64,000 nucleotides of DNA. It comes from Collinsella sp. (GTDB lineage: Bacteria; Actinomycetota; Coriobacteriia; Coriobacteriales; Coriobacteriaceae). Positions 1 through 9,123 of the stretch are shown piece after piece. Each line of letters begins with the position of its first letter. The first letter of the stretch is position 1. Location: the NCBI GenBank assembly GCA_018381235.1, contig JAGZSF010000012.1, positions 1 through 64,000 of the forward strand. The letters are read 5' to 3'. The position numbers and the translations under genes were made by a program. A model generated the notes under the pieces. The model was not told the DNA's origin. It did no database searches and saw only the letters and a program-made list of their open reading frames with translations.

Positions 1-1076
1 CCGACGGATACGGGGCCGCGCGCCAGCGCGCCGGAGCCCGTCGCGTAGTACCAGGTCCCGCCGTCGAGCACCCAACCGGTCGCCATCGCGCCGGAGGCGT
101 TGAACCAGTACATGGAGCCGTTGCACTCGTAGAGCCCGGTGGCCATTACACCGCCCGCGTCGGGGTCGAGCCAATACCAGGCTCCGCCCTGGCGCAACCA
201 TCCGGTATACGCTTTGCCGTCAGAGGTTGCGTAATACCAAGTGCCCTCTTTTAACTGCCAGTAATAAAGAGAGACATCAACATACGCGTAATTCATATCA
301 ACATTTCCGCTAATACCAGAAACTTTTCCGCGGCTTGTATACTGCCAAAAGCTGTAACTGGCGGTATAGTGACATTGGGAGTTGTATTGAGCAATCCAAT
401 GATCCCAAGAACCGCTCTTAAATACAGGGTCGGTCAATATATTGTTAAACCAATTTAGGTTTGCATAAATGCCTGGCTTATATCCAGCACTAGAAATCTT
501 ATTACAGAATGTCTGAGCTCTAGATGCAATTCCGGATTGACGACCATCTGCAATAATTGTCTTGTCCTCAAGATCGTAATACACCGGTAGCCTAGGATTG
601 TGCCCCGATAGGCAGTCAATCACCATGGACGCCTCATCGGCTGCCTGTTGATTATCAAAAGCATATGAATAGACATAGACGCCGTAGGGAATTCCGAGTC
701 GCTCGCACTCAGAAATATTTCGATTAAATTGATAGTCAACTCGACCGCCGAAAGACGGAGCGCCAAACCCAACGCGCAGAATAGCGAAATCGATGCCAGA
801 AGCTTTAACTGCGTCCCAATCAATACGCCCTTGGTGCTCGCTGACGTCAATGCCCTGAGCTGTAACCCCATCGGGAAGAGCGTCCATAGACAATAAAGCT
901 ATTCCGTCTTCTTCGGAAGAAGCATCATCTGAAACTAATTGTCCACCCTCATAACGCCAAGAATTCTCAACCAGAGTCTGAGCAGCCTCTGCATCCGCAG
1001 GGCATACAAACATAGAAACGGGCGCAAAGAGCATCAGCACCAACAATGCCGAAAACAACTTAAGATGTTTGTTCAT
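1..1076 (-). CDS. GH25 lysozyme with cell-wall-binding repeats (3' end cut by window)
   Basis: Secreted peptidoglycan muramidase, partial: 358 codons are present and the reading frame runs off the window edge. Residues 1-31 form a signal peptide (MNKHLKLFSALLVL core). The glycosyl hydrolase family 25 domain spans about residues 73-270: DVSEHQG with D77, the acidic DLED near 168-171, and WQYTSRG near 244 followed by NVDMN, all typical of the family. From residue 276 come Trp/Tyr/Gly repeats (GTWYY, GAWYW, MATGW) of the choline-binding/CW_binding type, which anchor to wall polymers. The start ATG ends at 1074. It is the first of three neighbouring minus-strand genes sharing these repeats. Function as a muramidase is well supported by family; the true substrate strain or self-lysis role is unknown. 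Confidence 0.88.
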   Translation of the reverse strand, partial: MNKHLKLFSALLVLMLFAPVSMFVCPADAEAAQTLVENSWRYEGGQLVSDDASSEEDGIALLSMDALPDGVTAQGIDVSEHQGRIDWDAVKASGIDFAILRVGFGAPSFGGRVDYQFNRNISECERLGIPYGVYVYSYAFDNQQAADEASMVIDCLSGHNPRLPVYYDLEDKTIIADGRQSGIASRAQTFCNKISSAGYKPGIYANLNWFNNILTDPVFKSGSWDHWIAQYNSQCHYTASYSFWQYTSRGKVSGISGNVDMNYAYVDVSLYYWQLKEGTWYYATSDGKAYTGWLRQGGAWYWLDPDAGGVMATGLYECNGSMYWFNASGAMATGWVLDGGTWYYATGSGALARGPVSV

Positions 1077-1299
1077 GTAAACCTCGTCATTCGCTCTTGA
1101 TTGCGTCTAGCTTACAGCATAGCTATGAAAGATTCCCGAACATCTAACAGGACAAGATGCCATCTAGGACAATAAATAGTTGGGCGCAATGCTGCAAAGA
1201 AAAGAAGAACTTACCGGCAGGGTTGAACCCGCAGGCTCATTGCCCCCTCCTCTTGCCCCCAAGAATACCGACTTCAAATAAACTTTCAAACCAGATGTC

Positions 1300-1330
1300 A
1301 AAAAGGTAGGGGGCCCAGAGAGTCCCCTAC
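1300..1330 (-). terminator. Rho-independent terminator after NlpC/P60-like gene
   Basis: Read on the minus strand, GTAGGGG pairs with CCCCTAC across a short loop and is followed by CTTTTTG. It lies immediately downstream of the stop codon of the repeat protein at 1342. The rest of the interval 1077-1305 shows no gene. Confidence 0.7.
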
Positions 1331-1341
1331 AACTCGGAATT

Positions 1342-3552
1342 CTAACGAATCAGTATTACTTTCGATGGGCCCAAAGCGGTCAAACCGGAGATGCGATTTC
1401 CATAACCATCACTATGCCAGAACAAATTTTCGCTCGGCGAATTGCCCCAGAAAAAGCCAATGTGGCTATCGTCCGCATATGGGTTGTAAGGATTGAAGAA
1501 CACAATGTCCCCCTTACGAGCCAAACCACTACGTAACAACTCATCAATAGAGTTGAAATAAGTCACGTTCGCACACGTATCGATAGCGTAGCCGTACCAA
1601 CGATAAGCGTTTACGCAGCCGCCCCTTCCGGGACCTCCACTCCAAGGGGAATGGCTCTGCTCGGCGGCAATGGGAGCTAAATTCCCGCCCGCCTTCATAT
1701 ATGCATGCGATACAAATCCACCACAATTCATGCCCGTATAACCGTCCCAACGCGGATCACCCTTTGGGTACATGCACGTTTCCTGGCTGAGATGCGTGTC
1801 GTAGCGTGTTCCACGGTAATAGCCGTCGTTTTCGTGGCTCATAAGCCAATTGACCAAGCTGGACCTATTGACCCCCAAAACAGAACCAGACGTATTCAAC
1901 CATGCACCACTTGCATTGAAGTAATAGTCAACGCCATCGATTTTCAGCCACCCGTTAGCAAACATGGCACCCGAAGGCTGGAGCCAGTACCACGTACCGC
2001 CGTCATTAAGCCATCCAGTTTTCATCTTGAATGTGGAAGGGTCCATCCAATACCACGCACCGTTGACATATTGCCAACCAGACTTAAGGACACCATTGGA
2101 AGATGCGTAGTACCAAGTATTGCCACTTTCGTCAGAAGCGTCTTTCGACATAATCCAACCAGACGCCACGTTAACGACACCATTCGCATCCGCATAGAAA
2201 ACCGCATCTCCAATATGAATCACACCTGGCAATGAAGACGAGTCAGTACGATCAGCGACTACAGGAGATCCATCAGATGAAGTAGGCAACGGCTCGCTCA
2301 GTGCTCCAGACGAATTCGCCCATGCCATACCATCGTTCAAGTTGATCCAGCACGAAGATGCCATTGCACCGGAATCATAAGAAAAATAGCGCTTGCTTCC
2401 TACCGCAAATTCACCAGTACGCATTGCGCCGGATACATCATCAAGGTAATACCAGGCGCTTCCGGACTTTATCCATCGCCCTCGTTGAATAGCTCCGTTT
2501 GATGCGGCGTAATACCAAGTACCATCAGCAAGTGCCCAGCCTGTTGCCATGGCACCTGAGCTCGTAAGGAAATAGGTGGACGAGCCCACTTGCACAAAGC
2601 CCGTGAGCATAATATGGCTTCCTGAATCCAGGTAATACCAAGAATTCCCTAGAAGTAACCAACCTCCATGCAGTAAGCCGTTGGAGTCAGCGTAATACCA
2701 GTTGTTGTCAATAAGTGCCCACTGGGAGGATAGCATGGCCCCTGAACTGTTAAAGATATAAGAGGTGCCATTGCATTCATTCAGCCCGGTGGCCATAGAA
2801 CCGTCTGCAGGATCAAGCCAGTACCAACGACCCCCATCCGAGAGCCAGCCCTTTACCAGAGCGCCAGAGCCGGAAAAATAATGCCAGACAGAAGCATCAA
2901 GATGCCATCCGATAAGCATTGCACCAGAAGAAGAGAATCCATACGTGGCTCCCCCAATCTGCAGCATCGCATCGTGGACCATCTTGCCCTCATCATCCAG
3001 CCAATACCAGTTGCTGCCGTCTGAAAGCCAGCCTTTTACCATGGCGCCAGAACCGGAGAAATAACGCCAAGCAGAAGTGGAGCCCGTAGAATCTAGGTAC
3101 CAGCCGACACGCATTGCGCCCGAAGAGGAGAAGGCATACGTCGCACCCCCGACTTGAACCAACCCATCCTGAGCCATTCGACCTTCGTCGTCGAACCAGT
3201 ACCAGCTACCGTCTATATGTCTCCAAGAAGAAACAGCGATTGTTCCGTCGGACAAGCCCCAACGCCAAAAACCAGCCCCTTCTTCGGGTGATATCCACCC
3301 CTGATGCCAAATAATTTGATTCGAAACCTCGGAAGGGGTCTCATTATCCACCTGAGAGTTCTGCTCGACAGCGAAGGTCGATTCGCGCTGAGCATCAACG
3401 CCTGACTCGACAGAAGCAATAGCAACGTTAGATGCGGGACCTTCGTCAGTGTTATTCGAATCAAGGGCGTATAACATCGAGGGCGAACCCAAAAGGAGCC
3501 CAAAAGAAATGAGGCCCGAAAAAGCCAGCACTCCGAATGACCATTTCTTCAT
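1342..3552 (-). CDS. Secreted NlpC/P60-like hydrolase with many cell-wall-binding repeats
   Basis: A 736-residue surface or secreted protein. Residues 1-30 form a signal peptide (MKKWSFGVLAFSG...). Residues from about 85 to 580 are roughly twenty Trp/Tyr/Gly repeats (WYWLDD, GAMxxGW) of the choline-binding type. The C-terminal 150 residues look like a papain-fold NlpC/P60 or CHAP amidase: a nucleophile-type Cys in MNCGGFV (near 610) and a His in DSHIGFF (near 697) with GDIVFFN before it. The likely role is cleavage of peptidoglycan peptide stems while bound to wall polymers. The chosen ATG is not preceded by a clear ribosome site; a GTG seven codons upstream (3573) is an alternative that lies just below a hairpin at 3579-3606. 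Assignment of the C-terminal domain rests on motif spacing only. Confidence 0.8.
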   Translation of the reverse strand: MKKWSFGVLAFSGLISFGLLLGSPSMLYALDSNNTDEGPASNVAIASVESGVDAQRESTFAVEQNSQVDNETPSEVSNQIIWHQGWISPEEGAGFWRWGLSDGTIAVSSWRHIDGSWYWFDDEGRMAQDGLVQVGGATYAFSSSGAMRVGWYLDSTGSTSAWRYFSGSGAMVKGWLSDGSNWYWLDDEGKMVHDAMLQIGGATYGFSSSGAMLIGWHLDASVWHYFSGSGALVKGWLSDGGRWYWLDPADGSMATGLNECNGTSYIFNSSGAMLSSQWALIDNNWYYADSNGLLHGGWLLLGNSWYYLDSGSHIMLTGFVQVGSSTYFLTSSGAMATGWALADGTWYYAASNGAIQRGRWIKSGSAWYYLDDVSGAMRTGEFAVGSKRYFSYDSGAMASSCWINLNDGMAWANSSGALSEPLPTSSDGSPVVADRTDSSSLPGVIHIGDAVFYADANGVVNVASGWIMSKDASDESGNTWYYASSNGVLKSGWQYVNGAWYWMDPSTFKMKTGWLNDGGTWYWLQPSGAMFANGWLKIDGVDYYFNASGAWLNTSGSVLGVNRSSLVNWLMSHENDGYYRGTRYDTHLSQETCMYPKGDPRWDGYTGMNCGGFVSHAYMKAGGNLAPIAAEQSHSPWSGGPGRGGCVNAYRWYGYAIDTCANVTYFNSIDELLRSGLARKGDIVFFNPYNPYADDSHIGFFWGNSPSENLFWHSDGYGNRISGLTALGPSKVILIR

Positions 3553-3578
3553 AACAGCACGGTATCCAATCACGCAGC

Positions 3579-3606
3579 GGCCCCGTCGCTTCAGGGCAAC
3601 GGGGCC
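3579..3606 (-). terminator. GC-rich hairpin between two repeat-protein genes
   Basis: GGCCCCGT and ACGGGGCC form an 8-bp stem around a 12-base loop. No U-tract follows on either strand, so this is either a weak terminator for the gene ending at 3633 or an attenuator in the leader of the gene starting at 3552. Confidence 0.45.
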
Positions 3607-3632
3607 TCAATCAAAACTAGCTCAGTAATGTG

Positions 3633-4889
3633 CTAGCCAATTTGCTGGCAGTTTTTGCACTCTCGTGAAGCGCCACGCCTCTGGGCCTCCTGAATAGAGA
3701 TCTGCGAATAGCCCTTTGCGTCCTTACCAACGGTACGGCACTTATGCGTATGGTAAACATCGCTACCGTTCTTATACCAAACTAAACCGTAGCCCGGAAT
3801 CCACTTGCCGTCCTCGCCGACATAGTAGGAGCCAACCCAGGCATTCGTAGCCATGGCACCGGAAGACTGGAGGTAGTAGTCGCCGACCCAGGCGTCGTGA
3901 GCCATAGCGCCGGAACCGCTAAAGTAGTACCAGGCGCCGCCGACCTGACGCCAGCCGGTGGCCATCGCGCCGGAATCGTCGAACCAGTACCAAACTCCAC
4001 CAACGTTAGCCCAAGAGTTAGAGGCCATAGCGCCCGAACCTCCGAGCCAATACCACGTGCCGCCATTGCTGAGCCAGCCGGTTGCCATGGCGCCCGAACC
4101 GCTCGCATAGTACCAAGAGCCGCCTGCCAAGAACCAGCCAGTGGCCATTGCACCGGAGTCGCCGAACCAGTACCAGGAGCCGCCGAGGCTGCGCCAGCTG
4201 TTAGCGACCATGGCGCCCGAGCCGTCGAGGTAGAACCACGTACCGCCGATGTTGAGCCAGCCAGTGACCATCGCACCGGAGGCATTAGTGTAGTACCAGG
4301 TACCCGAATCGTTGATCCAGCCAGTCAGCATGACCCCAGATTCGTTGAAATAGTACCAAGCCCCGCCGAGATTATGCCAACCGGTCAATAGCTCACCGTC
4401 GGAGGTCGCATAGGACCACTTTCCGTAGATGGAGTCGTAGAACCAGCCACTATGCTGCATGCGGCCATCGGCGTTGGCACCAGGGGTGTTCAGGAAGTAG
4501 TTCTTGCCGTCAATCTGAACTCGGCCGTATGCCATATCATGGTTTTCGGGATAGAAGTAATACTTGTCCCCACCAATAGACTGCCAGCCCGACACCGCGG
4601 TCCCGTCAGCGCCAAAATAGTACCAGACAGCTTCGTATTCGTTATGCCACTGGTTCGTGACCATGGCGCCAGTTTCGGGATCGAAATAGCGAAGGTTGCC
4701 GTCCTCGCACCGAACGAGTCCAGTCTTCGGACGACCGTCGGAACACCATTCCGTAATCGGTCCACCGCCTCCGCCACCGCCAGCAATATCAGCAAATGAG
4801 GGCGCCGGGGCAACCGTCATGCAGGCAGCAGCAAATGCAACAACTCCCAGCACTGTTAGTCCGTGCCATCTTTCTCGAAGGTTTTTCAT
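3633..4889 (-). CDS. Secreted cell-wall-binding repeat protein with Cys/His tail
   Basis: A 418-residue secreted protein. Residues 1-33 form a signal peptide ending near APAPSFA. A Gly run (GGGGGGG) follows, then about thirteen Trp/Tyr/Gly wall-binding repeats (WYYF, WYWLG, GAMATGW). No catalytic domain is visible. The last 45 residues carry VYHTHKC then, about 25 residues later, CKNC: a small putative metal-binding or disulfide knot of the kind seen at the end of some Gram-positive lipoproteins and nucleases. The start ATG has AAAAAGGA about 8 bases upstream. It probably acts as a wall-bound adhesin or scaffold, which is inference. It shares repeats, strand and context with the two genes downstream. 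Confidence 0.8.
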   Translation of the reverse strand: MKNLRERWHGLTVLGVVAFAAACMTVAPAPSFADIAGGGGGGGPITEWCSDGRPKTGLVRCEDGNLRYFDPETGAMVTNQWHNEYEAVWYYFGADGTAVSGWQSIGGDKYYFYPENHDMAYGRVQIDGKNYFLNTPGANADGRMQHSGWFYDSIYGKWSYATSDGELLTGWHNLGGAWYYFNESGVMLTGWINDSGTWYYTNASGAMVTGWLNIGGTWFYLDGSGAMVANSWRSLGGSWYWFGDSGAMATGWFLAGGSWYYASGSGAMATGWLSNGGTWYWLGGSGAMASNSWANVGGVWYWFDDSGAMATGWRQVGGAWYYFSGSGAMAHDAWVGDYYLQSSGAMATNAWVGSYYVGEDGKWIPGYGLVWYKNGSDVYHTHKCRTVGKDAKGYSQISIQEAQRRGASRECKNCQQIG

Positions 4890-5213
4890 ACGACATCCTT
4901 TTTCCGAGATTTAAGGCTCTCTTAAGTTATTTTTAAACTATCAATTCAGTATTTCAACGGGAAATCGATAAAAGGTGTCTTTGTGACTGCAATTTAAATA
5001 TGAGTCGCCACACCTCAACCGTTACGCTAAATAGCTTCTAAGGCAAACTTAGCGCATGAGCGAACTGATTAAACGAGTGAACTGAATAATAAAGCAACAA
5101 AATACAAACCTTGGTCATCAATCACATCTACCGCGGGCCGATAACGCCCGCCTCATGTGCTGCGATATAATCAATCTCACTAGATGCCAAATCAGCAAGC
5201 CGAAGGAGCTGAC
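4890..5213. other. AT-rich divergent intergenic region
   Basis: About 320 bases between the divergent gene starts at 4889 and 5214. It is much richer in A and T than the surrounding genes and must hold promoters for both directions. I could not pick a convincing -35/-10 pair. A ribosome site GAAGGAG at 5202-5208 fixes the start of the plus-strand gene. Confidence 0.5.
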
Positions 5214-5663
5214 GTGCTAACAATTCACTATGGTGATATGGAAAACGTTATCTACAACACGTCCGTTTACTTCGATAACGTATATTCGCCCCAGTGGTTT
5301 CAAGACTCCTTTGCCCAAAGGGTCATAAAATCCATCGACAAAGGCACCGTGGTAGGCCCCAATGCAATCGATACCAAGATTCTAGGCATCATTCCTCCCG
5401 AGAAACTATCCAGCGGCACCAAAACGCTACTGCTTATGTACTTTATGCCGCAGAATATATATAACGCCTCAAATTGCGGTGATAATTGCGCCTACTGGAT
5501 TCTGAGGATCGCCGCGCAAAAGGATCTAACAATCAATCTCTACCACATAATGGATTTTGGAAACGGCAAATTCACGGTAACCATTGCAAATACGGGCGAT
5601 ATAGTCCACACAATGTTTGACCTTGTCCCCATAGCTGGAAAATGCCTAAGGGAGAACTCCTGA
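5214..5663 (+). CDS. DUF4869-like protein, first gene of a coupled pair
   Basis: A 149-residue protein beginning MLTIHYGDMENVIYNT. The GTG start is chosen because GAAGGAG ends five bases before it; upstream in-frame codons lack a site. The sequence resembles, from memory, the uncharacterised DUF4869 family: YGDM near the start, IDTKILGIIPP, LSSGTKTLLLMYF, NCGDNCAYWI and DLTINLYHIMDF. No enzyme motif is evident; the paired Cys in NCGDNC could bind metal. It contains no signal peptide or membrane segment, so it should be cytoplasmic. Its TGA overlaps the ATG of the next gene by one base (TGATG), so the two proteins are probably made together. Base composition is clearly AT-richer than the flanking glycosyltransferase genes, suggesting transfer. 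Confidence 0.65.
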   Translation: MLTIHYGDMENVIYNTSVYFDNVYSPQWFQDSFAQRVIKSIDKGTVVGPNAIDTKILGIIPPEKLSSGTKTLLLMYFMPQNIYNASNCGDNCAYWILRIAAQKDLTINLYHIMDFGNGKFTVTIANTGDIVHTMFDLVPIAGKCLRENS

Positions 5664-6640
5664 TGCGCGGATCATACAAGGTAATTATTCAAAATAACCG
5701 GGTTCAGTTTAAACTGACCATCAATAGAAATCTGACCATCATCCAAGGTAACAGTGCTACAGGCAAGACAACTCTGCTTGATATGGTGGCAGCTCACGAA
5801 GAGCTTGGGGCACAAAGCGGCGTAACAGTAAGTTGCAAAGTGCCCTGTAAAACAATATCTGGAAAATATTGGCGTAGAGATCTCCAAGAGATTTCCAGCA
5901 GTATTGTTTTTATTGATGAGGGCAATACTTTTGTTCGATCAAGAGAATTTGCCCATGAAGCAAAGCGTAGCTCAAACTACTACGTAATTGTCGCCAGAGA
6001 GTCACTGCGCCAACTGCCCTATAGCGTTGATGAAATCTACGGTCTTAAGAACACCAACCGAACCACAACGAAGTATCCCGTTTACTCTCGTGTCTACACC
6101 TCTACATATCGTATTTACGGTGATACTGATTTTAGAGGCGAGAGGCCCGAGCTTGTCATTGTCGAGGACACAAATTCGGGCTACGAATTCTTCAGTTTGC
6201 TATGCAAAAAGAGCAGCATTAAATGCATCAGCGCGGGAGGCAAATCAAATATTTGCAACTGCATTATGGACGCACCGGAAAACGACATCCTCGTGATTGC
6301 CGACGGTGCCGCCTTTGGACCAGAAATTGCGGAAGCAGCTGCTCTATTGCGCCGAAAGAACATCAAGCTATTCCTACCGGAATCGTTTGAATGGCTCGTG
6401 TTGAAGTCGGGATTATTCAACAGCAAACACATTAAGGACATGCTGCTTAACCCCGCTGAACATATCGAAAGCTCAAAGTTCTTTAGCTGGGAGAAGTTCT
6501 TTACTGCAGAACTCATCGAATGCTCACGAGACACACGTTTTCGATATGACAAGAGCTGCTTGAACGAGGAGTACCTGAACCCCACCGCTCTTGCAGCTCT
6601 GGAGGATACTTTGCCGGACCTTGGCATTACTTCGCACTAA
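5663..6640 (+). CDS. P-loop ATPase with Toprim-like C-terminal half
   Basis: A 325-residue protein. The start ATG at 5663 overlaps the previous stop and has AAGGGAG 8 bases upstream. Walker A is GNSATGKTT (K35); a Walker B-like strand SSIVFIDEG follows (D85/E86). The ABC-type signature is not obvious, and the ATPase part is short. The C-terminal half reads ELVIVEDTNSG (E168) and then DILVIADGAAFG (D214), a spacing and hydrophobic context like a Toprim metal site as in OLD-family nucleases. The organisation, small ATPase plus Toprim, together with the coupled DUF4869-like partner and AT-rich composition, suggests a defence or mobile-element system, but this is inference. Its last four bases overlap the end of the convergent glycosyltransferase gene. 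Confidence 0.65.
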   Translation: MRGSYKVIIQNNRVQFKLTINRNLTIIQGNSATGKTTLLDMVAAHEELGAQSGVTVSCKVPCKTISGKYWRRDLQEISSSIVFIDEGNTFVRSREFAHEAKRSSNYYVIVARESLRQLPYSVDEIYGLKNTNRTTTKYPVYSRVYTSTYRIYGDTDFRGERPELVIVEDTNSGYEFFSLLCKKSSIKCISAGGKSNICNCIMDAPENDILVIADGAAFGPEIAEAAALLRRKNIKLFLPESFEWLVLKSGLFNSKHIKDMLLNPAEHIESSKFFSWEKFFTAELIECSRDTRFRYDKSCLNEEYLNPTALAALEDTLPDLGITSH

Positions 6641-9123
6641 AACGAGAAGTACTCACTGTCGGAGGATAGGTTTGGTCCGAGCCACGGGTCGCCATCGAGG
6701 AAGAACTCAGGCCAGTGCTGCATGAACAGCGCCTGCTCACGCTTCCAGCGGCGCAGCTTTTCCTCGTTGGCCTCTTCCCTGCCGCGCGAGGTGAACTCGT
6801 AGTGGTACAGCTCGGCATAGGGCGTAAAGATGGTGCGGTAACCCGCCTCCCACACGCGCAGGCAAAAGTCTGCGTCGTTAAAACCGACGGCGAATTCCTC
6901 GTTGTAGCCGCCGACGCGCTCAAATACGTCGCGTCGCACCATCTGGCAGGCACCCGTCACGGCGCTAAAGTTGCCCGGGCGCACGGCACGGGCAAGATAG
7001 CCCTCGCGCTTTGCCGAGAAGTCCTGGTTGGCATGGGCAAGTGCGCCACGCACGCCAATCAAAATGCCGGCATGCTGCACCAGATGATCGGCAAAGTAGA
7101 GTTTGGCGCCCACCACGCCCGCATCGGGACGCTGCAGATAGCCCATCATCTCTTCGATAAAGTCCGGGCTTATGACCTCGGTATCGTTGTTCAGCAGCAG
7201 CAGGTAGTCACCCCTGGCGTGCTTCACACCAAAATTGATGATCTGAGAGTAATTGAACTCGCCCGGCCAGTACACAACGCGCGCGATGCCCTTGCCTTCG
7301 GATGCTGCAGCCACGCGCTCTGGCAGGGTTTCGTAATACGCAAACGTCTCCGGGGCTTCACTGTTGTTCTCCACCAAGACGATCTCGTAATTGGTATACG
7401 TGGCCTTCTGGGCGATCGACATCACACAGGCATCGAGCGTCTCAATGTGATCCTTGGTGGGGATCACAATGCTCACCAGCGGCGCAGGCTCCGGCAGCGC
7501 ATGGCGCATGCGGTAGACAAACGGCGTCTCGGTCTCCTCGACCGTTCCGTGAACGCCCAGCGCGTTAAAGTGGCGCTGCAGCGCAAGGCGCCCGGCCTCG
7601 ATGGCATAAGGCTTGCTATCGGCAGAACCGTCGGCGGTAGAGCCGGGGTGTACGCGCCAGTGATACAGCACGTGCGCAACGTGCTCAAAGCGCGCGCCCG
7701 CCGCAAGACAGCGGAGCGTCAGGTCGTAATCCTGGGCACCCGCAACGTCTTCTGGCGACACGCCAATGCGATCGATGAGCGCCTTCTCAACCATCAGAAA
7801 ATGCGTCACGCAGTTATGGCTATAGAGCAGGTCGACGTTAAGCTTGGTCTTAAAGACCGGCTGGCCCCACTCCCCCGTTTTCTGAAACATGTCCTCGTCG
7901 CAGAACAGGACCTGGGGACGCTCGCCCTCGGCAGCATTGTTCAGCGCGGCAACATAGTGGAACAACGCGTCCGGCTCCAGAATGTCATCGTGGTCCAAGA
8001 ACGCGATGTAGTCGCCCATCGCTTGCTCAATACCCGCGTTGGTGTTGACCACAATGCCGCCGTTGCCGGGCAGCCCAAAGCGACGGACGCGCTCGTCGTG
8101 GGCGCCTGCCGCAAGGTCGGCAACCGCATCCCATTCAGGTGAGGCATCCATAAGGAGCAATTCCCAGTTGTCATAGCTCTGGGCTAACACCGAGTCCAGC
8201 AGCTCGCGCAGGTAGACTCGATCGGTCTTGTAGCACGGCACCACAATGCTCACGAGCGGCCTATAGGCAAAGGCCGCCGAAGCGACACGCTGGCACGCCA
8301 AATCGCCCGGCTTTGCGCAATGCTGCTCAAACCAACGTCGATAAGCTGCGTCGTCTGCACGCGCGTCCTTCATACGGTTCCAGCTGTCGTCGACCATGCC
8401 GTTGTACAGGCGACCATCCATGGCGCAAAACCCGCTCTGGATCTGCTCTGTGGGATCGCTCACAATCGCGACAAAATCTCGTATATCCTGAGGCATCTCA
8501 ACGCTCAGAAACGTTTTATTGACGCGGCATCCGTCCTGCTGCGGCACATCGACCTGCGACTCAAACACATGCACGGTGACATCGATGGCATTCATATGCG
8601 TATCGGAGATCTGGAACTCGGGTGCGCACTGGGGGTCTCCCGCCCAGGTAACCTCATAGCGCCACACCGCGCCGGAGTCTGCCGGCAAATAGCGAATGGC
8701 ATCGATCTCGTAGCGACCGCAGCATTCGCCACGCTGCGCATCGCGGATAAGCGCGCACAGCGCAGGCTTTGCTTTGTAGTTAATCTTGGATTCCAGCTTG
8801 GCCACGCGGCTATCGAGGCGAATAGAGCCCAACCTTTGACCACCGGATGCAAAAACGACATCCATCGACGAGCCATCCAAAAACGGAAGTACCATGACGG
8901 CGAGCTCGCGCTCGTAACCGGAAACGGAAGGGCAAAGCGCCAGCACACGGCCATGATCGACCGGGAGCACCAGCGACGGCACACGAGAACCGCTCGTCGT
9001 CGCATGGACAAACGCTTGAGAACCCTCCCGCTCAATAAGCGCGGCGACATCCTGACCGGCAAAACGAAGCAGCACAAACAGACGGCCCTGGCTGCGGCAA
9101 AGTGCCAAACGTTTGATACTCAT
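6637..9123 (-). CDS. Two-domain family 2 glycosyltransferase
   Basis: An 828-residue bifunctional glycosyltransferase for a surface polysaccharide. Residues 1-280 are an unassigned N-terminal region. The first GT2 domain begins near 288 (PLVSIVVPCYKT) with the acidic metal motif LDHDD; the second begins near 548 (PLVSIVIPTKDH) with LLLNNDTE and a C-terminal aromatic segment. Two GT-A domains in tandem are typical of enzymes adding alternating sugars to rhamnan or similar polymers. No membrane segment is evident, so it probably works at the inner face of the membrane. The ATG directly abuts the stop codon of the upstream gene (TAG-ATG), marking an operon of five GT2 genes. Acceptor and donor cannot be read from the sequence. 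Confidence 0.85.
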   Translation of the reverse strand: MSIKRLALCRSQGRLFVLLRFAGQDVAALIEREGSQAFVHATTSGSRVPSLVLPVDHGRVLALCPSVSGYERELAVMVLPFLDGSSMDVVFASGGQRLGSIRLDSRVAKLESKINYKAKPALCALIRDAQRGECCGRYEIDAIRYLPADSGAVWRYEVTWAGDPQCAPEFQISDTHMNAIDVTVHVFESQVDVPQQDGCRVNKTFLSVEMPQDIRDFVAIVSDPTEQIQSGFCAMDGRLYNGMVDDSWNRMKDARADDAAYRRWFEQHCAKPGDLACQRVASAAFAYRPLVSIVVPCYKTDRVYLRELLDSVLAQSYDNWELLLMDASPEWDAVADLAAGAHDERVRRFGLPGNGGIVVNTNAGIEQAMGDYIAFLDHDDILEPDALFHYVAALNNAAEGERPQVLFCDEDMFQKTGEWGQPVFKTKLNVDLLYSHNCVTHFLMVEKALIDRIGVSPEDVAGAQDYDLTLRCLAAGARFEHVAHVLYHWRVHPGSTADGSADSKPYAIEAGRLALQRHFNALGVHGTVEETETPFVYRMRHALPEPAPLVSIVIPTKDHIETLDACVMSIAQKATYTNYEIVLVENNSEAPETFAYYETLPERVAAASEGKGIARVVYWPGEFNYSQIINFGVKHARGDYLLLLNNDTEVISPDFIEEMMGYLQRPDAGVVGAKLYFADHLVQHAGILIGVRGALAHANQDFSAKREGYLARAVRPGNFSAVTGACQMVRRDVFERVGGYNEEFAVGFNDADFCLRVWEAGYRTIFTPYAELYHYEFTSRGREEANEEKLRRWKREQALFMQHWPEFFLDGDPWLGPNLSSDSEYFSF

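Noticed and set aside
1342..4889. Tandem DNA repeats that might be a CRISPR or VNTR array
   Set aside because: The repetition follows Trp/Tyr/Gly protein repeats in frame; unit length varies and spacers are not unique.
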